Part shown: one piece after another, positions 10,011 to 18,223 of the stretch | Layout: each line of letters opens with the position of its first letter | Numbering within the stretch: the stretch's first letter is position 1 | From: UMGS1491 sp944380925 | GTDB lineage: Bacteria > Bacillota > Clostridia > Oscillospirales > Acutalibacteraceae | Length of the DNA: 64,000 nucleotides | Direction: 5' to 3' | Assembly: GCA_944380925.1 (NCBI GenBank) | Contig: CALWJD010000004.1 | Coordinates: 1-64,000 of the forward strand | Notes under the pieces: generated by a model | Database searches by the model: none | The model's input: the letters and a program-made list of their open reading frames with translations, nothing else | What the model was told of the DNA's origin: nothing | Program-made: the position numbers and the translations under genes

Positions 10011-10457
10011 ATGAATTTAAGTAAAAAGGAATATTCTCAAATCACAGGCGAAACATGCCCCTCAAGCCCTATTTGGAAAGATATGTCTTTAGCATTTCTG
10101 GTTGGCGGAGCCATTTGCATGCTCGGGCAGTTTTTAACAAAAATGTACATGAGCTCTTTCGAAATGGATAAAAAAACTGCAAGCACTTGGGTCTCCATAA
10201 CTTTAATTGCACTAAGTTCCTTGCTTACGGCGCTGGACTGGTACGGGAAAATAGCCAAGCACGCAGGAGCCGGAACAATCGTACCAATAACAGGATTTTC
10301 AAATTCCATAACCGCTCCCGCAATAGAATTTAAAAGCGAGGGTCATGTTTTCGGAATAGGCGCAAAAATGTTTATAATGGCAGGCCCCGTTATAGTTTTT
10401 GGCTCCATAGCTTCCATAGTATACGGGATTATAATATGGGCCCTGCAGCTTTACTAA
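10011..10457 (+). CDS. spoVAC: Stage V sporulation protein AC
   Basis: Integral membrane protein of the SpoVA channel that moves dipicolinic acid into the forespore and out at germination. The 148 residues include several hydrophobic helices and the signatures FLVGGAICMLGQF (about 27-39) and GAGTIVPITGFSNS (about 87-100), which match SpoVAC. The ATG is chosen because AAAAGGAAG lies just upstream; a GTG three codons earlier overlaps that site. It stands alone and divergent from the decarboxylase gene, without spoVAD or spoVAE nearby, which is less usual. A TGAATA box near 9952 could be part of a sigma-G promoter, but the -10 is poor. Confidence 0.92.
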   Translation: MNLSKKEYSQITGETCPSSPIWKDMSLAFLVGGAICMLGQFLTKMYMSSFEMDKKTASTWVSITLIALSSLLTALDWYGKIAKHAGAGTIVPITGFSNSITAPAIEFKSEGHVFGIGAKMFIMAGPVIVFGSIASIVYGIIIWALQLY

Positions 10458-10510
10458 AACAAGCTTTAATGTATTTACCAAGCAAATTATATTTTATTGG
10501 CACCTAAACC

Positions 10511-11266
10511 CTATCCCCTCTGGCGCCTGACTTCATACATCAAAACACCCGCAGCAACAGAGGCATTTAGCGAATTTATTTTACCGCTCATCGGAAGCGA
10601 AATTATAAAATCACACTTCTTTTTAACCAAACTGCTTATACCAAAACCTTCCGAACCGATAACTAACGCTATTGGGCCCGTTAAGTCATGCTCATTCCAA
10701 GGCTTGCCACCCATATCCGCCCCGTAAATCCAAAGCCCTTTTTCTTTAAGATAATCAATGGTAGAATTTAAATTTTTAACTTTTGCAACGTTAACATATT
10801 CCAAAGCACCGGCTGAAGATTTTTGCGTTGTTCCGGTAAGCCCTGCGCTTCTTCTTTCTGATATAATAACTCCGTGAGCGCCAGAGCACTCGGCAGTTCT
10901 TATAATTGCGCCCAAATTATGTTGATCTTCAATACCATCGGCAATTATCAAAAACGGAGGCTCGCCTTTTTTTTCGGCAAAACTTAAAACCTCATCAACC
11001 GAGCAAGTTTTTTTAACAGAGGCCAAAGCAGCAACTCCCTGATGATTTGAAAAACCACACAGTGAATCCAAATTTTGTTTTTTAACATGCTTTATAACTA
11101 TCTTTTTTTCCTTTGCCAAAGCAATTATTGCTCTTAGTGAGCCCACCACTTCGCCGGAAGATACTAAAATCGTACCTACACCTCGTCCGGATTTTAAAGC
11201 TTCCATTACTGAATTGCGGCCAAATATATAGTTATTTTGCAAATCTTTATTTTTTCGATTATCCAA
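10511..11266 (-). CDS. rlmB: 23S rRNA 2'-O-methyltransferase RlmB (SpoU family)
   Basis: SPOUT-class methyltransferase acting on 23S rRNA (G2251 in E. coli). The N-terminal substrate-binding domain begins with the FGRNSVMEAL motif. The knot domain shows motif 1 (DQHNLGAIIRTAECSG), motif 2 (VIGSEGFGIS) and motif 3 (ISLPMSGKINSLNAS). I place the start at a TTG 5 bases after GGAGG; a GTG six codons upstream has no ribosome site. It closes the feoAB operon on the minus strand, about 20 bases after the DtxR-family gene, so it may be co-transcribed with iron-uptake genes by chance of position. Which nucleotide it modifies here is inferred. Confidence 0.92.
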   Translation of the reverse strand: MDNRKNKDLQNNYIFGRNSVMEALKSGRGVGTILVSSGEVVGSLRAIIALAKEKKIVIKHVKKQNLDSLCGFSNHQGVAALASVKKTCSVDEVLSFAEKKGEPPFLIIADGIEDQHNLGAIIRTAECSGAHGVIISERRSAGLTGTTQKSSAGALEYVNVAKVKNLNSTIDYLKEKGLWIYGADMGGKPWNEHDLTGPIALVIGSEGFGISSLVKKKCDFIISLPMSGKINSLNASVAAGVLMYEVRRQRG

Positions 11267-11285
11267 TTTTTCCTCCGAATCCACG

Positions 11286-11666
11286 TTATTTAGTATTATA
11301 GTTTTTTAAAAAATCTTCTATTTTATCCAAAGTTTCTTTACTCAAAACATGTTCAAGTTTGCAGGCATCTATCTCTGCAACTTTTGAATCTACTTTCAAA
11401 ATCTCACTCAAAAATTTATTAAGGGTAGTATGCCTTCCATAAATATTTTTAGCTTCTTTCAGGCCTTCTTCCGTCAGCTCTATTTTTCCATATTTTTCTT
11501 GTGTTACATATCCTTTTGCTTTAAGCGTGTTTATAGCTTTACTGACACTTGGCTTGGAAATCAAAAACGCGTTTGCTATATTCGTAATCCCAACGGCACA
11601 GCCATTTTGCCCAAGAATATACACCATTTCCAAGTAATCTTCAAGCGACGCGGTAAGATATTGCAT
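11286..11666 (-). CDS. DtxR/MntR-family metal-dependent repressor
   Basis: Winged-helix transcription factor of 126 residues. It has an N-terminal helix-turn-helix (SLEDYLEMVYIL, then ISKPSVSKAINTLKAKGYV) and a metal-binding and dimerisation domain rich in His, Glu and Cys (GRHTTLNKFL, DACKLEHVLS). This matches the short MntR/DtxR type without an SH3 domain. It is encoded directly downstream of feoAB and the Feo-associated protein, so control of ferrous iron uptake is a reasonable inference; manganese is possible. The ATG has GAGGATAA upstream. Confidence 0.9.
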   Translation of the reverse strand: MQYLTASLEDYLEMVYILGQNGCAVGITNIANAFLISKPSVSKAINTLKAKGYVTQEKYGKIELTEEGLKEAKNIYGRHTTLNKFLSEILKVDSKVAEIDACKLEHVLSKETLDKIEDFLKNYNTK

Positions 11667-11672
11667 ATAAAA

Positions 11673-11843
11673 TTATCCTCGCTTTTTATTTTGAAATTTT
11701 TCACACATAGTTTTAGAAGGGCAACCCGAACATTTAAAACATTTATTTTTTGAGCGTTCTTTATAACTTTTAATTTTATAAATAATTATAGCAATTAACA
11801 TAAACGAAACCAACAGCAAAATCACAATATCCGCTAAATTCAT
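11673..11843 (-). CDS. FeoB-associated Cys-rich membrane protein
   Basis: A 56-residue protein with one N-terminal membrane helix (about residues 4-23) and a cytoplasmic basic tail containing the CFKCSGCPSKTMC cluster. This is the pattern of the small FeoB-associated proteins found next to ferrous iron transporters in Firmicutes, where it may act as FeoC or an iron-handling partner (inference). The ATG is preceded by GGAGG at 5-6 bases. A longer GTG-initiated frame would overlap that site. It lies 38 bases downstream of feoAB and just upstream of the regulator. Confidence 0.88.
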   Translation of the reverse strand: MNLADIVILLLVSFMLIAIIIYKIKSYKERSKNKCFKCSGCPSKTMCEKFQNKKRG

Positions 11844-11881
11844 ATTAACCTCCGCTACCAAATATTTTTATCGTTAAAGTA

Positions 11882-14278
11882 TTAAAAAGCAAATTTAAAA
11901 ACTAAACTTGCAACTTGATATACAAGTGCCGAAAAACCGTATGCAATTAAAAGCTGATAGATAATAAATATAGCAATTAATTTAAAGCTTCCGAATTCTT
12001 TGCGCATTGCCGAAATAGCAGCAATACATGGAGTGTACAAAAGCGCAAAAGTTAAAAATGCAAGGGCGCTCGGAACCGAAAATATTTGCGGAAGCACACT
12101 GCCAAGAAGTTCTATATTTCCGCCCCCGTAAAGGACCGACATGGTACTGACAATCGATTCCTTCGCCATAACGCCCGTAAGCAGCGAAACGCTTGAGCGC
12201 CAATCGCCAAATCCACACAAATTAAACACCGGAGAAATATAATTTCCGATCGTTGCCAAAATACTTTCTGAATTATCCCTTACCAAATTAAAATCAAAAC
12301 TAAAAGATTGCAAAAACCAAACAACCACTGTTGCCATCAAAATAACCGTACCGGCTCTTTCCACAAAATCCCTTGTTTTATCCCAAACGTTTAGCCAAAT
12401 ATTCTTTGGCGATGGTGCTTTATACTCGGGAATTTCCATTATGAAAGGCGAATCCTCACCCTTAAATAAAGTATCTTTAAATAAATAAGCCGTCAAAATA
12501 GCAACCAACACACCGAAAAGATACAGCGAAAATAAAATCAAACTTTGATGTTTTGGAAAAAACGCCGATGCAAAAAGAAGGTATATCGGCATTTTAGCGC
12601 TGCATGACATAAACGGAATTAAAAATATCGTTAGGTTTTTATCTTTTTTGTTTTCCAAAATTTTTGTTCCGAGCACCGCAGGCACACTGCAACCAAACCC
12701 CATCATAAGCGGCACAAACGCACGTCCCGAAAGGCCGAGTTTTCTAAGCGGTTTATCCATAATAAAAGCCGCTCTTGCCATATATCCGCAGTCCTCGAGC
12801 AATGACAGCAAAGTAAAAAGCAAAATAACTTGCGGCAAAAAAGAAATAACCGAGCCAACACCGCCAATTAAAGCATCTAAAACCAAACTCTTGGACCAAT
12901 ACGAAGCCCCTACATAGTTTAGTATTTTTTCAACCGTACTATACATACTGCTATTTATAAAAATTTCACACCAATTTTTAAGCATAAGCCCAAAAGGCCC
13001 GAAAGTTATGTAAAAAATCAGCAACACCATAACTACAAAAAACGGAATGGCTGTATATTTACCGGTTGTAATTTTATCTAAAATAAATGAAGCCGAATAC
13101 TTACGCTTCTTTTCTATACTTTCGGTTACTTCATCGCATAACTTTCGTATAAAACGATACCGCTCATCGGCTATTACCATATCACGATCTTTTTCATAAT
13201 GCTTACTTACAAAATCAGCGATAGAATGGATCTTTGCAATTTGAGAATGCTCAAGGCCAAGACTGTTCATAACTATGGAATCGTTTTCAAAAATTTTTAC
13301 GTTGTTAAACCTGCTATCTGGAACATACTTATTACCGCCGTTTACTATTTCATCTATATCACAAATAGCATTTCTAACGCTGGGAGAATATATATCCAAA
13401 ACTTTTCTTGTATAATTTTTGAACTTCAAAAACTCTAATATTTTGGAAGTTAGTTCGTCCATTCCTTTACCTTTTCCCGCAGAAATAGGCACCACACTGA
13501 CTCCAAGTGCCGCTCCGAGAGATTTATAATCAATCTTTTGCCCTTTCTTTTCGAGTAAATCAGTCATGTTGAGCGCCAAAATTACTTTTACGTCCATCTC
13601 CAAAAGCTGTGTTGTTAAATAAAGATTTCTTTCAAGATTTGTAACATCAACAATATTTACAATTACGTCAGGTTTTTCGCTTATTATGTAATCCCTGGTT
13701 ACCACTTCTTCGGGAGAATATGGCGATAAAGAATAAATTCCCGGAAGATCAATAAGAGCTACTTCTTCCTCGATATTCTTTATTTTTCCCTCTTTTCTTT
13801 CCACCGTAACGCCGGGCCAATTTCCAACATACTGGTAACTTCCCGTCAAATTATTAAAAAGCGTTGTTTTGCCGCTGTTTGGGTTACCTATTAACGCAAC
13901 TTTCGGGATATACTTATTTTCTTCGTATTTAAAAGAAGATATCGAAATAATTTCGGAATTAGTATCGCTTTTTTTATACTCATTACTTTTTTGGGCAAAT
14001 TCAAAACTATCGTATATTTTACTCTTTTCTCTAAAAATCTTTGCTTCCGCTTCGTCTTCGAAAAGCTCGATATTATCAGCTTCGGCTTTTCTTATGCTAA
14101 GATCGTACCCATGAATTTTAACTTCCAGAGGGTCTCCGAATGGCGCCGACTTTATCATTTCTATCTTTGTGCCGGGAGTTACGCCCATATCTATAATTCT
14201 TCTGCGCAAATCTCCGGAACTATTTAATTTTTTTACTATTCCACATTCGCCGGTTTTCATGCTTCCTACTTTTTTCAA
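11882..14278 (-). CDS. feoB: FeoA-FeoB fusion ferrous iron transporter
   Basis: Inner-membrane Fe(II) transporter. The first 75 or so residues form a FeoA SH3-like domain (KTGECGIVKKL, RRRIIDMGVTPG). A FeoB G domain follows with G1 GNPNSGKTTLFN, G2 GVTVERKEG, G3 DLPGIYSL and G4 NMTD. The C-terminal half is the multi-helix Gate/Core transport domain with a GFGCSVPAVLGT motif. I prefer a TTG start after GGTGGTGA, because the protein then begins as a standard FeoA; an upstream ATG is weaker. The operon continues with the Feo-associated peptide and a DtxR-like regulator. FeoA is separate in many bacteria, and fusions are known in Clostridia and Bacteroidetes. Confidence 0.95.
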   Translation of the reverse strand: MKKVGSMKTGECGIVKKLNSSGDLRRRIIDMGVTPGTKIEMIKSAPFGDPLEVKIHGYDLSIRKAEADNIELFEDEAEAKIFREKSKIYDSFEFAQKSNEYKKSDTNSEIISISSFKYEENKYIPKVALIGNPNSGKTTLFNNLTGSYQYVGNWPGVTVERKEGKIKNIEEEVALIDLPGIYSLSPYSPEEVVTRDYIISEKPDVIVNIVDVTNLERNLYLTTQLLEMDVKVILALNMTDLLEKKGQKIDYKSLGAALGVSVVPISAGKGKGMDELTSKILEFLKFKNYTRKVLDIYSPSVRNAICDIDEIVNGGNKYVPDSRFNNVKIFENDSIVMNSLGLEHSQIAKIHSIADFVSKHYEKDRDMVIADERYRFIRKLCDEVTESIEKKRKYSASFILDKITTGKYTAIPFFVVMVLLIFYITFGPFGLMLKNWCEIFINSSMYSTVEKILNYVGASYWSKSLVLDALIGGVGSVISFLPQVILLFTLLSLLEDCGYMARAAFIMDKPLRKLGLSGRAFVPLMMGFGCSVPAVLGTKILENKKDKNLTIFLIPFMSCSAKMPIYLLFASAFFPKHQSLILFSLYLFGVLVAILTAYLFKDTLFKGEDSPFIMEIPEYKAPSPKNIWLNVWDKTRDFVERAGTVILMATVVVWFLQSFSFDFNLVRDNSESILATIGNYISPVFNLCGFGDWRSSVSLLTGVMAKESIVSTMSVLYGGGNIELLGSVLPQIFSVPSALAFLTFALLYTPCIAAISAMRKEFGSFKLIAIFIIYQLLIAYGFSALVYQVASLVFKFAF

Positions 14279-14467
14279 ATATTTCACCACCATATAATTT
14301 CAAGCTAATATCATTACTGTAAATAATAATATATTAAAAAAAGCAAAAAGTAAACCTTGGCTAACATTTTTCTGCGATATGCCTTTGCTCGTAAATTTTA
14401 TTAAACTTTTTTGTGCTATGTGTATATTTTTATTAACTAAACTTCCCTTGAATAAATTTTTTCATAT

Positions 14468-14495
14468 TTGCCAAGTATTAATTCATAGATATATT
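14468..14495 (+). promoter_or_regulatory. Possible promoter of yaaL-bofA
   Basis: TTGCCA and TATATT are separated by 16 bases and end about 37 bases before the yaaL start. The boxes are moderate and the region is AT-rich, so this is a weak call. Confidence 0.35.
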
Positions 14496-14531
14496 AAAAG
14501 AAAATTTATGCCAAAAGGATAGTGAACTTCT

Positions 14532-14765
14532 ATGATGAATTTCATTAAAAAAATGGAAATAACCGAGAAAAAGCAAAAGCCCCATGAAAAAGACGATTTA
14601 ATAAAGGAAATTAAGAGCGTTTGCGAAGAAATGGATAAAACAAATATGTGGTTTCAAATGGAAAAAAACAGCGACTTAATAGACGCTTGCATTCATCAGC
14701 GAGAAATGCTTCTTGCCAGGTATAAATACCTTATGAGTAAAATCAAATTTGATAAAATATCGTAG
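14532..14765 (+). CDS. YaaL-like protein (DUF2508)
   Basis: A 77-residue charged, helical cytoplasmic protein whose second half (DLIDACIHQREMLLARYKYLM) matches the DUF2508/YaaL pattern of Firmicutes. Its function is unknown. The next gene is bofA, as in the B. subtilis recR-yaaL-bofA order, which supports the assignment. Two ATG codons are adjacent; AAAAGGATAG lies upstream. Its TAG stop contributes to the ribosome site of bofA, implying coupled translation. Confidence 0.82.
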   Translation: MMNFIKKMEITEKKQKPHEKDDLIKEIKSVCEEMDKTNMWFQMEKNSDLIDACIHQREMLLARYKYLMSKIKFDKIS

Positions 14766-14774
14766 GTGAAAAGA

Positions 14775-15056
14775 TTGCAGAGCTCTGATTTTCTGTGGAT
14801 TGCTATGCCCATCTTAAAAAATATACCCATCATGCTTGCTCTAATTCTAATACACTGCCTATTAAGGTATAAACACCCTCTTGCAAATGCTTTAAAATCG
14901 GCAATACCGGGCACTGTTTGTTTATTTTTATTAAATGCTTTCGGTACCTTTACGGGTATCAATATGCCTATAAACGGCACAAATCTTAGCATATCCGCCC
15001 TGCTTGGCATACCGGGACTTGGTATGATTACAGTTCTTAATACTATTTTTATATAA
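14775..15056 (+). CDS. bofA: Pro-sigma-K processing inhibitor BofA
   Basis: Membrane protein that holds the SpoIVFB protease inactive until the engulfed forespore signals. The 93-residue chain has two or three hydrophobic helices and the C-terminal BofA signature (GINMPINGTNLSISALLGIPG). A TTG start five bases after AGGTGA is preferred; a GTG three codons earlier lies inside the ribosome site. It directly follows yaaL. Its presence with SpoVAC and YunB suggests a late mother-cell sporulation programme, although a sigK gene is not in the window. Confidence 0.88.
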   Translation: MQSSDFLWIAMPILKNIPIMLALILIHCLLRYKHPLANALKSAIPGTVCLFLLNAFGTFTGINMPINGTNLSISALLGIPGLGMITVLNTIFI

Positions 15057-15203
15057 CTAAATCAAATTTGAAATATAGAGATGTTTCCATATTAAATGAA
15101 CAAAGTCGACATGATATAAAATATAAGGTATGATATCTACTGAAATCGCCATTTACCAGGGCAACGAAGGCAATGGGGATGTATTGCAAATAATAATATT
15201 ATA

Positions 15204-15470
15204 ATGTTTTCTAGATTTTACGCACAGGTGCACCGTGATGTGACCTACCATAATGCTACAGAAAATGAGGTACATTATATCAACGATTTCGCAGATGGCG
15301 AGACAAGAGCATGTGGGAGAAACTACTTTAAATTTTATGAGTCTGACTTTAAACGGCCGATAATAAGCGCAAGCCACCCCAGAGTATATCCTCAAGTAAC
15401 CAAAGCGAAAGGCAGAAACCGCTTTTTTGCACTTGAAAAGCTGATGTGTAATTACAACGCGGTATACTAA
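15204..15470 (+). CDS. Doubtful 88-residue ORF
   Basis: An open frame of 88 codons rich in aromatic and charged residues, without a ribosome binding site and without recognised domains. An ORF of 120 codons overlaps it on the other strand (15153-15515), also without support. One of the two may be a relic of an inserted gene at the left edge of the accessory island. I give it low weight. Confidence 0.25.
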   Translation: MFSRFYAQVHRDVTYHNATENEVHYINDFADGETRACGRNYFKFYESDFKRPIISASHPRVYPQVTKAKGRNRFFALEKLMCNYNAVY

Positions 15471-15578
15471 AAAACGTAGTCTCTTCTCGTTGCAGTGCAA
15501 ATTCTTGCATTGCAATTTGGTGTACCTTCTTTGTCTAAACTCGTGTATACGCTATATAACCCATTTTTAAGCATTAAA

Positions 15579-15598
15579 ATGATTGTGTTAACAATCAT
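15579..15598. repeat. Perfect 8-bp inverted repeat
   Basis: ATGATTGT, a 4-base loop and ACAATCAT form a perfect palindrome in the spacer left of the ankyrin gene. It could be an operator or a small stem-loop. There is no T-run, so terminator function is unlikely. Confidence 0.45.
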
Positions 15599-15784
15599 AT
15601 ATTAATTTTACATTACAAACAAGTTGCGGTTGCTTTCATTCGAATAATTATATATATATTTAACTGATTGTGCAATGTCGAATTTAAAAAAATCATTTTA
15701 AAGATAGAAAACGGCAAGCCGCTGTTGTTTTTTAAAAACTACAATATTATAATTTGATTCAAACATCAAGGAGGTGACTAAAAC

Positions 15785-15838
15785 ATTATTGTTAAACTAG
15801 GATTTGCGAATCGAATTATTTTTGCAATCCAGTTTTAA
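15785..15838 (+). CDS. Possible 17-residue peptide with ATT start, folded in a hairpin
   Basis: A near-perfect ribosome site AAGGAGGTGA ends 7 bases before an ATT that opens 17 sense codons and a TAA. The peptide would read (M)IVKLGFANRIIFAIQF. Nearly all of the frame lies inside a hairpin (15794-15835). No ATG, GTG or TTG gives a better frame at this distance; an overlapping GTG frame of 8 codons coincides with the ribosome site itself. It could be a leader peptide or a chance match. Confidence 0.3.
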   Translation: MIVKLGFANRIIFAIQF

Positions 15839-16186
15839 TACAAAACACATAAATTGCAGCGATATTAATATAGACAGGGGGACTGATTTTTTACAAAAAC
15901 AATCTTAAAATTTATCAAACATCACGAAAAAGAGAAACCGATAAGATTAGAAAATATAGAATTCAGGTAAATCTTTTGAAATTCGATATACTCCGTCTAG
16001 CGAAACAGTTGAAATATAGGAATTTTCTAAAGTCATGATTGAAGATCGTTAGACCGTTATATTCCGTGTGAGAAATCTTGGTGAATAAGCCTTACCTTGA
16101 GTGGCTAATGAAAACGCAAGACCCCAAAGTGCGTCTCCATATAACCGAAGAGAAAATATAATTTAAAAAATACTCACCGTTGTCAT

Positions 16187-16209
16187 GCGTGCGTGTAGCG
16201 CATGCACGC
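16187..16209 (+). repeat. GC-rich hairpin before the ankyrin gene
   Basis: GCGTGCGTG pairs with CATGCACGC over a 5-base loop (one G-U pair). Flanking ACCG and CGGT can extend the stem across an internal loop. It lies about 80 bases before the start codon, in an otherwise AT-rich leader, and has no immediate T-run. Confidence 0.5.
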
Positions 16210-16289
16210 GGTATATATAGCAGTATGTATGGCACTAGCTCCGTGATGTTTTTTTACTAATTTCTAAAATTAAAGGTGTGATTTAATAA

Positions 16290-17741
16290 ATGTCAAATTT
16301 ATTTAAGAGGTTTATATCAACTGTACTTTCGTTTTTGTTTTTATTTGGGCTTAGTTTTATACCAATTCATGCTGCGAATGACGAAATAAGAGATAAAAGC
16401 GGCCGTGTTATCTATAGGTTAGAGGGGGATAAGTACAACGGTAAGGTTTTCAAAGGACGTGACCTTGTTCTTACTATAAGACAACCCCGAACGTGTCCAT
16501 TCATAACCGAGGTAACAAGAACTGATAACCATAGCCGGTTTGATTTGATTGATAGAGAAAATACTGGCGGTTCCAGTTTTTCCCATTCTTCCAATTATTT
16601 CGATATAAGAAATTCCGGATCAAAAGTGCTTGTTATGCAACACGGAAAAGAATTCCTAAAATTTGAATCGAGACTCTCCGATTGGAAGATAGCAGTTTTT
16701 GTTTATGATAAGCTCCGCCGTGAAGAGGAAGCTAAACAGGTGGCTGCAACGGAACAAAAAGCTTTAAAGGATGCAAAAAAAGCTAGAGGAGAGTACACGG
16801 GCGAATTGCATGAAGCTATTGCCAGCTTTGCCCCAGTTGGGGAAATTGAACAAATGGTAAAGGATAATCCTGATTGGCTAGGAGAAGAGGATGAATATCA
16901 TCGTTTGCCCATTCATATTGCTATTATGCACTACCGGAACGACTGCCTCAGAACTCTTTTAGATAATGGCGCTGATAGGTATGTTAACTTACCCATTAAA
17001 TATCCGACTAAGCCTCCTGAAATGGCGGGTATGTCACCTTTGATGCTTGCGATAAATTACGGCAATCCTGACGCCGTACGTCGGTTACTATCATGTAGTA
17101 ATCTTAACGTCAATTATGCCAATCCAATAGACAACCGTAGTGCCCTTGACTTCGCCAGAAAATGGAAACAAGCAGATACAAGATATTCTGATACTCGTAT
17201 TACTTTTTCTGAAAATTTATCTCGACCTGAATTATGGAAAGAACTGTTGTCGCGTGGAGCTAGGATTGATGCAAGTGGAGATGGAGGCAATCGTCACCTT
17301 ATCGGTTTAGCAGCTGATGCTGAGACCGAGCTTGTGACTACTTTATTGGATGCAGGAGTAGACGTAAACACAAGATTAGATGATAACTACCCAAGCGCTT
17401 TGTACGCCGTGCTTCTTACGGCTTGTACAAATCCCGAAAAACGCGCTGAAGCGTTTAAATTAGCCGATATTCTTATAAATCGAGGAGCTAACGTTGATTC
17501 TCTAAACCAAAGCGGCGGTCGGTGTGGTAACCTTTTATGCTTTGCCGTCAGTTTGAACGATAAAGTCTTGGCTGAATACCTGCTATCCAAAGGTGTACGC
17601 TTTGATTGTAAAGATAGTGACGGAAAGACACCCTTAGAGATAGCAACTAAAAGTTTTCATTTTGAAATAGCGAAATTACTCAGAAAATATAGCAATGGCA
17701 GTGCAAGAAAAAGGGACATGCTAAAATTCTTTTTTTCATGA
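16290..17741 (+). CDS. Exported ankyrin-repeat protein
   Basis: The 483-residue product starts with a Sec signal peptide (basic FKR, hydrophobic 8-26, likely cleavage after IHA at 28). A domain of about 100 residues without recognised relatives follows, then a short charged helix, then ankyrin repeats over roughly residues 175-475, visible as LPIHIAIMHYRNDCLRTLLDNGAD-like units and SPLMLAINYGNPDAVRRLL. The last unit (GKTPLEIATKSFHFEIAKLL) is canonical. The function is unknown; exported ankyrin proteins often bind other proteins at the cell surface or in a host. The ATG has AAGGTGTGA upstream. It is flanked by a structured leader and its own terminator. Confidence 0.85.
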   Translation: MSNLFKRFISTVLSFLFLFGLSFIPIHAANDEIRDKSGRVIYRLEGDKYNGKVFKGRDLVLTIRQPRTCPFITEVTRTDNHSRFDLIDRENTGGSSFSHSSNYFDIRNSGSKVLVMQHGKEFLKFESRLSDWKIAVFVYDKLRREEEAKQVAATEQKALKDAKKARGEYTGELHEAIASFAPVGEIEQMVKDNPDWLGEEDEYHRLPIHIAIMHYRNDCLRTLLDNGADRYVNLPIKYPTKPPEMAGMSPLMLAINYGNPDAVRRLLSCSNLNVNYANPIDNRSALDFARKWKQADTRYSDTRITFSENLSRPELWKELLSRGARIDASGDGGNRHLIGLAADAETELVTTLLDAGVDVNTRLDDNYPSALYAVLLTACTNPEKRAEAFKLADILINRGANVDSLNQSGGRCGNLLCFAVSLNDKVLAEYLLSKGVRFDCKDSDGKTPLEIATKSFHFEIAKLLRKYSNGSARKRDMLKFFFS

Positions 17742-17766
17742 GCTTGTGTAAAAATGTATACAAAAG

Positions 17767-17804
17767 GCAAACTTTCTACGGCTGAGGAAAGTTTGCTGTT
17801 GTTT
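17767..17804 (+). terminator. Terminator of the ankyrin gene
   Basis: Perfect 10-bp stem GCAAACTTTC / GAAAGTTTGC with a 10-base loop, followed by a T-rich run, 25 bases after the ankyrin stop codon. Confidence 0.8.
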
Positions 17805-17837
17805 ATTAATCAAAAACTATCTCTTCTTTTTTAAATT

Positions 17838-18143
17838 TCAGTGTGGTGAGTTACTCATACATAGCATTAAACAAGTTTTCCAAGTATTCTTTATTATATC
17901 AACATCCTCCTCAACTAAAAGCATTTCTCTTCCGCCTTTGTAAGGAATTTCATAGCTAAGACTTTTCATGTAATCAATTGCAGATTTTATGGGTTTTACA
18001 AGAAACCTATCATCATAAATGCCGCCTACAATTTTTCCGTGGTAATAAATAATGTATTCGCCCATCATGGCTCTGTATGTAATTTCTTCCAAACCTGATA
18101 GCTGCTCCAAAACAAAATTTAAGTACTCTTTGCTCGATGCCAT
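17838..18143 (-). CDS. TfoX N-terminal domain protein, frameshifted near the C-terminus
   Basis: The first 75 or so residues match the TfoX N-terminal domain family (TYRAMMGEYIIYYHGKIVGGI, then KGGREMLLVEE). After that the reading frame departs from the family. An indel in the AT-rich stretch 17891-17900 would restore NKEYLENLFNAMYE ending at a TAA at 17851-17853, which is the usual family tail. The gene is therefore probably a recent frameshift allele, or the assembly has an error here. TfoX-like proteins in Firmicutes are of unclear function and not proven competence factors. The ATG start has weak upstream support. Confidence 0.75.
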   Translation of the reverse strand: MASSKEYLNFVLEQLSGLEEITYRAMMGEYIIYYHGKIVGGIYDDRFLVKPIKSAIDYMKSLSYEIPYKGGREMLLVEEDVDIIKNTWKTCLMLCMSNSPH

Positions 18144-18223
18144 ATTATCAGCTCGCTTTTTTAAATTTATATTTTATTTTAAAAACGGGAAGTTCTCAGC
18201 CGAACCCCCCTTTTTACTATTTT

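Larger units (their letters stand above)
15471..16289 (+). other. 819-bp non-coding region with several hairpins upstream of the ankyrin gene
   Basis: No long ORF is present, yet the base composition is less AT-skewed than ordinary spacers and several inverted repeats stand out: 15579-15598 (8-bp arms), 15794-15835 (12 pairs with two bulges), an ACGCA/TGCGT hairpin near 16114-16134, and 16187-16209 (9-bp GC-rich stem). A near-consensus AAGGAGGTGA lies at 15768-15777 and an AGGGGGA near 15879. No known RNA family (RNase P, tmRNA, 6S, SRP, T-box, group II intron domain V) could be matched. It may be a leader or a structured RNA for the ankyrin gene. Confidence 0.5.

Noticed and set aside
14294..14345. 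Metal-repressor operator upstream of feoAB
   Set aside because: A loose ATTATTTAC/GTAATGAT dyad is visible, but it does not match Fur, MntR or IdeR consensus well enough in this AT-rich spacer.
15153..15515. Minus-strand ORF of 120 codons opposite the 88-codon ORF
   Set aside because: No ribosome site, no recognisable domain, and Cys/Ile-rich composition typical of a reverse-strand shadow.
15880..16038. 50-codon basic frame starting near an AGGGGGA site (LIFYKNNLKIYQ...)
   Set aside because: No proper start codon at a workable distance and no recognisable family; it may only reflect the low stop density of this stretch.
15840..16170. Group II intron remnant or tracr/guide RNA
   Set aside because: No domain V/VI signature, no reverse transcriptase or nuclease fragments, and no repeat complementary segments could be found.
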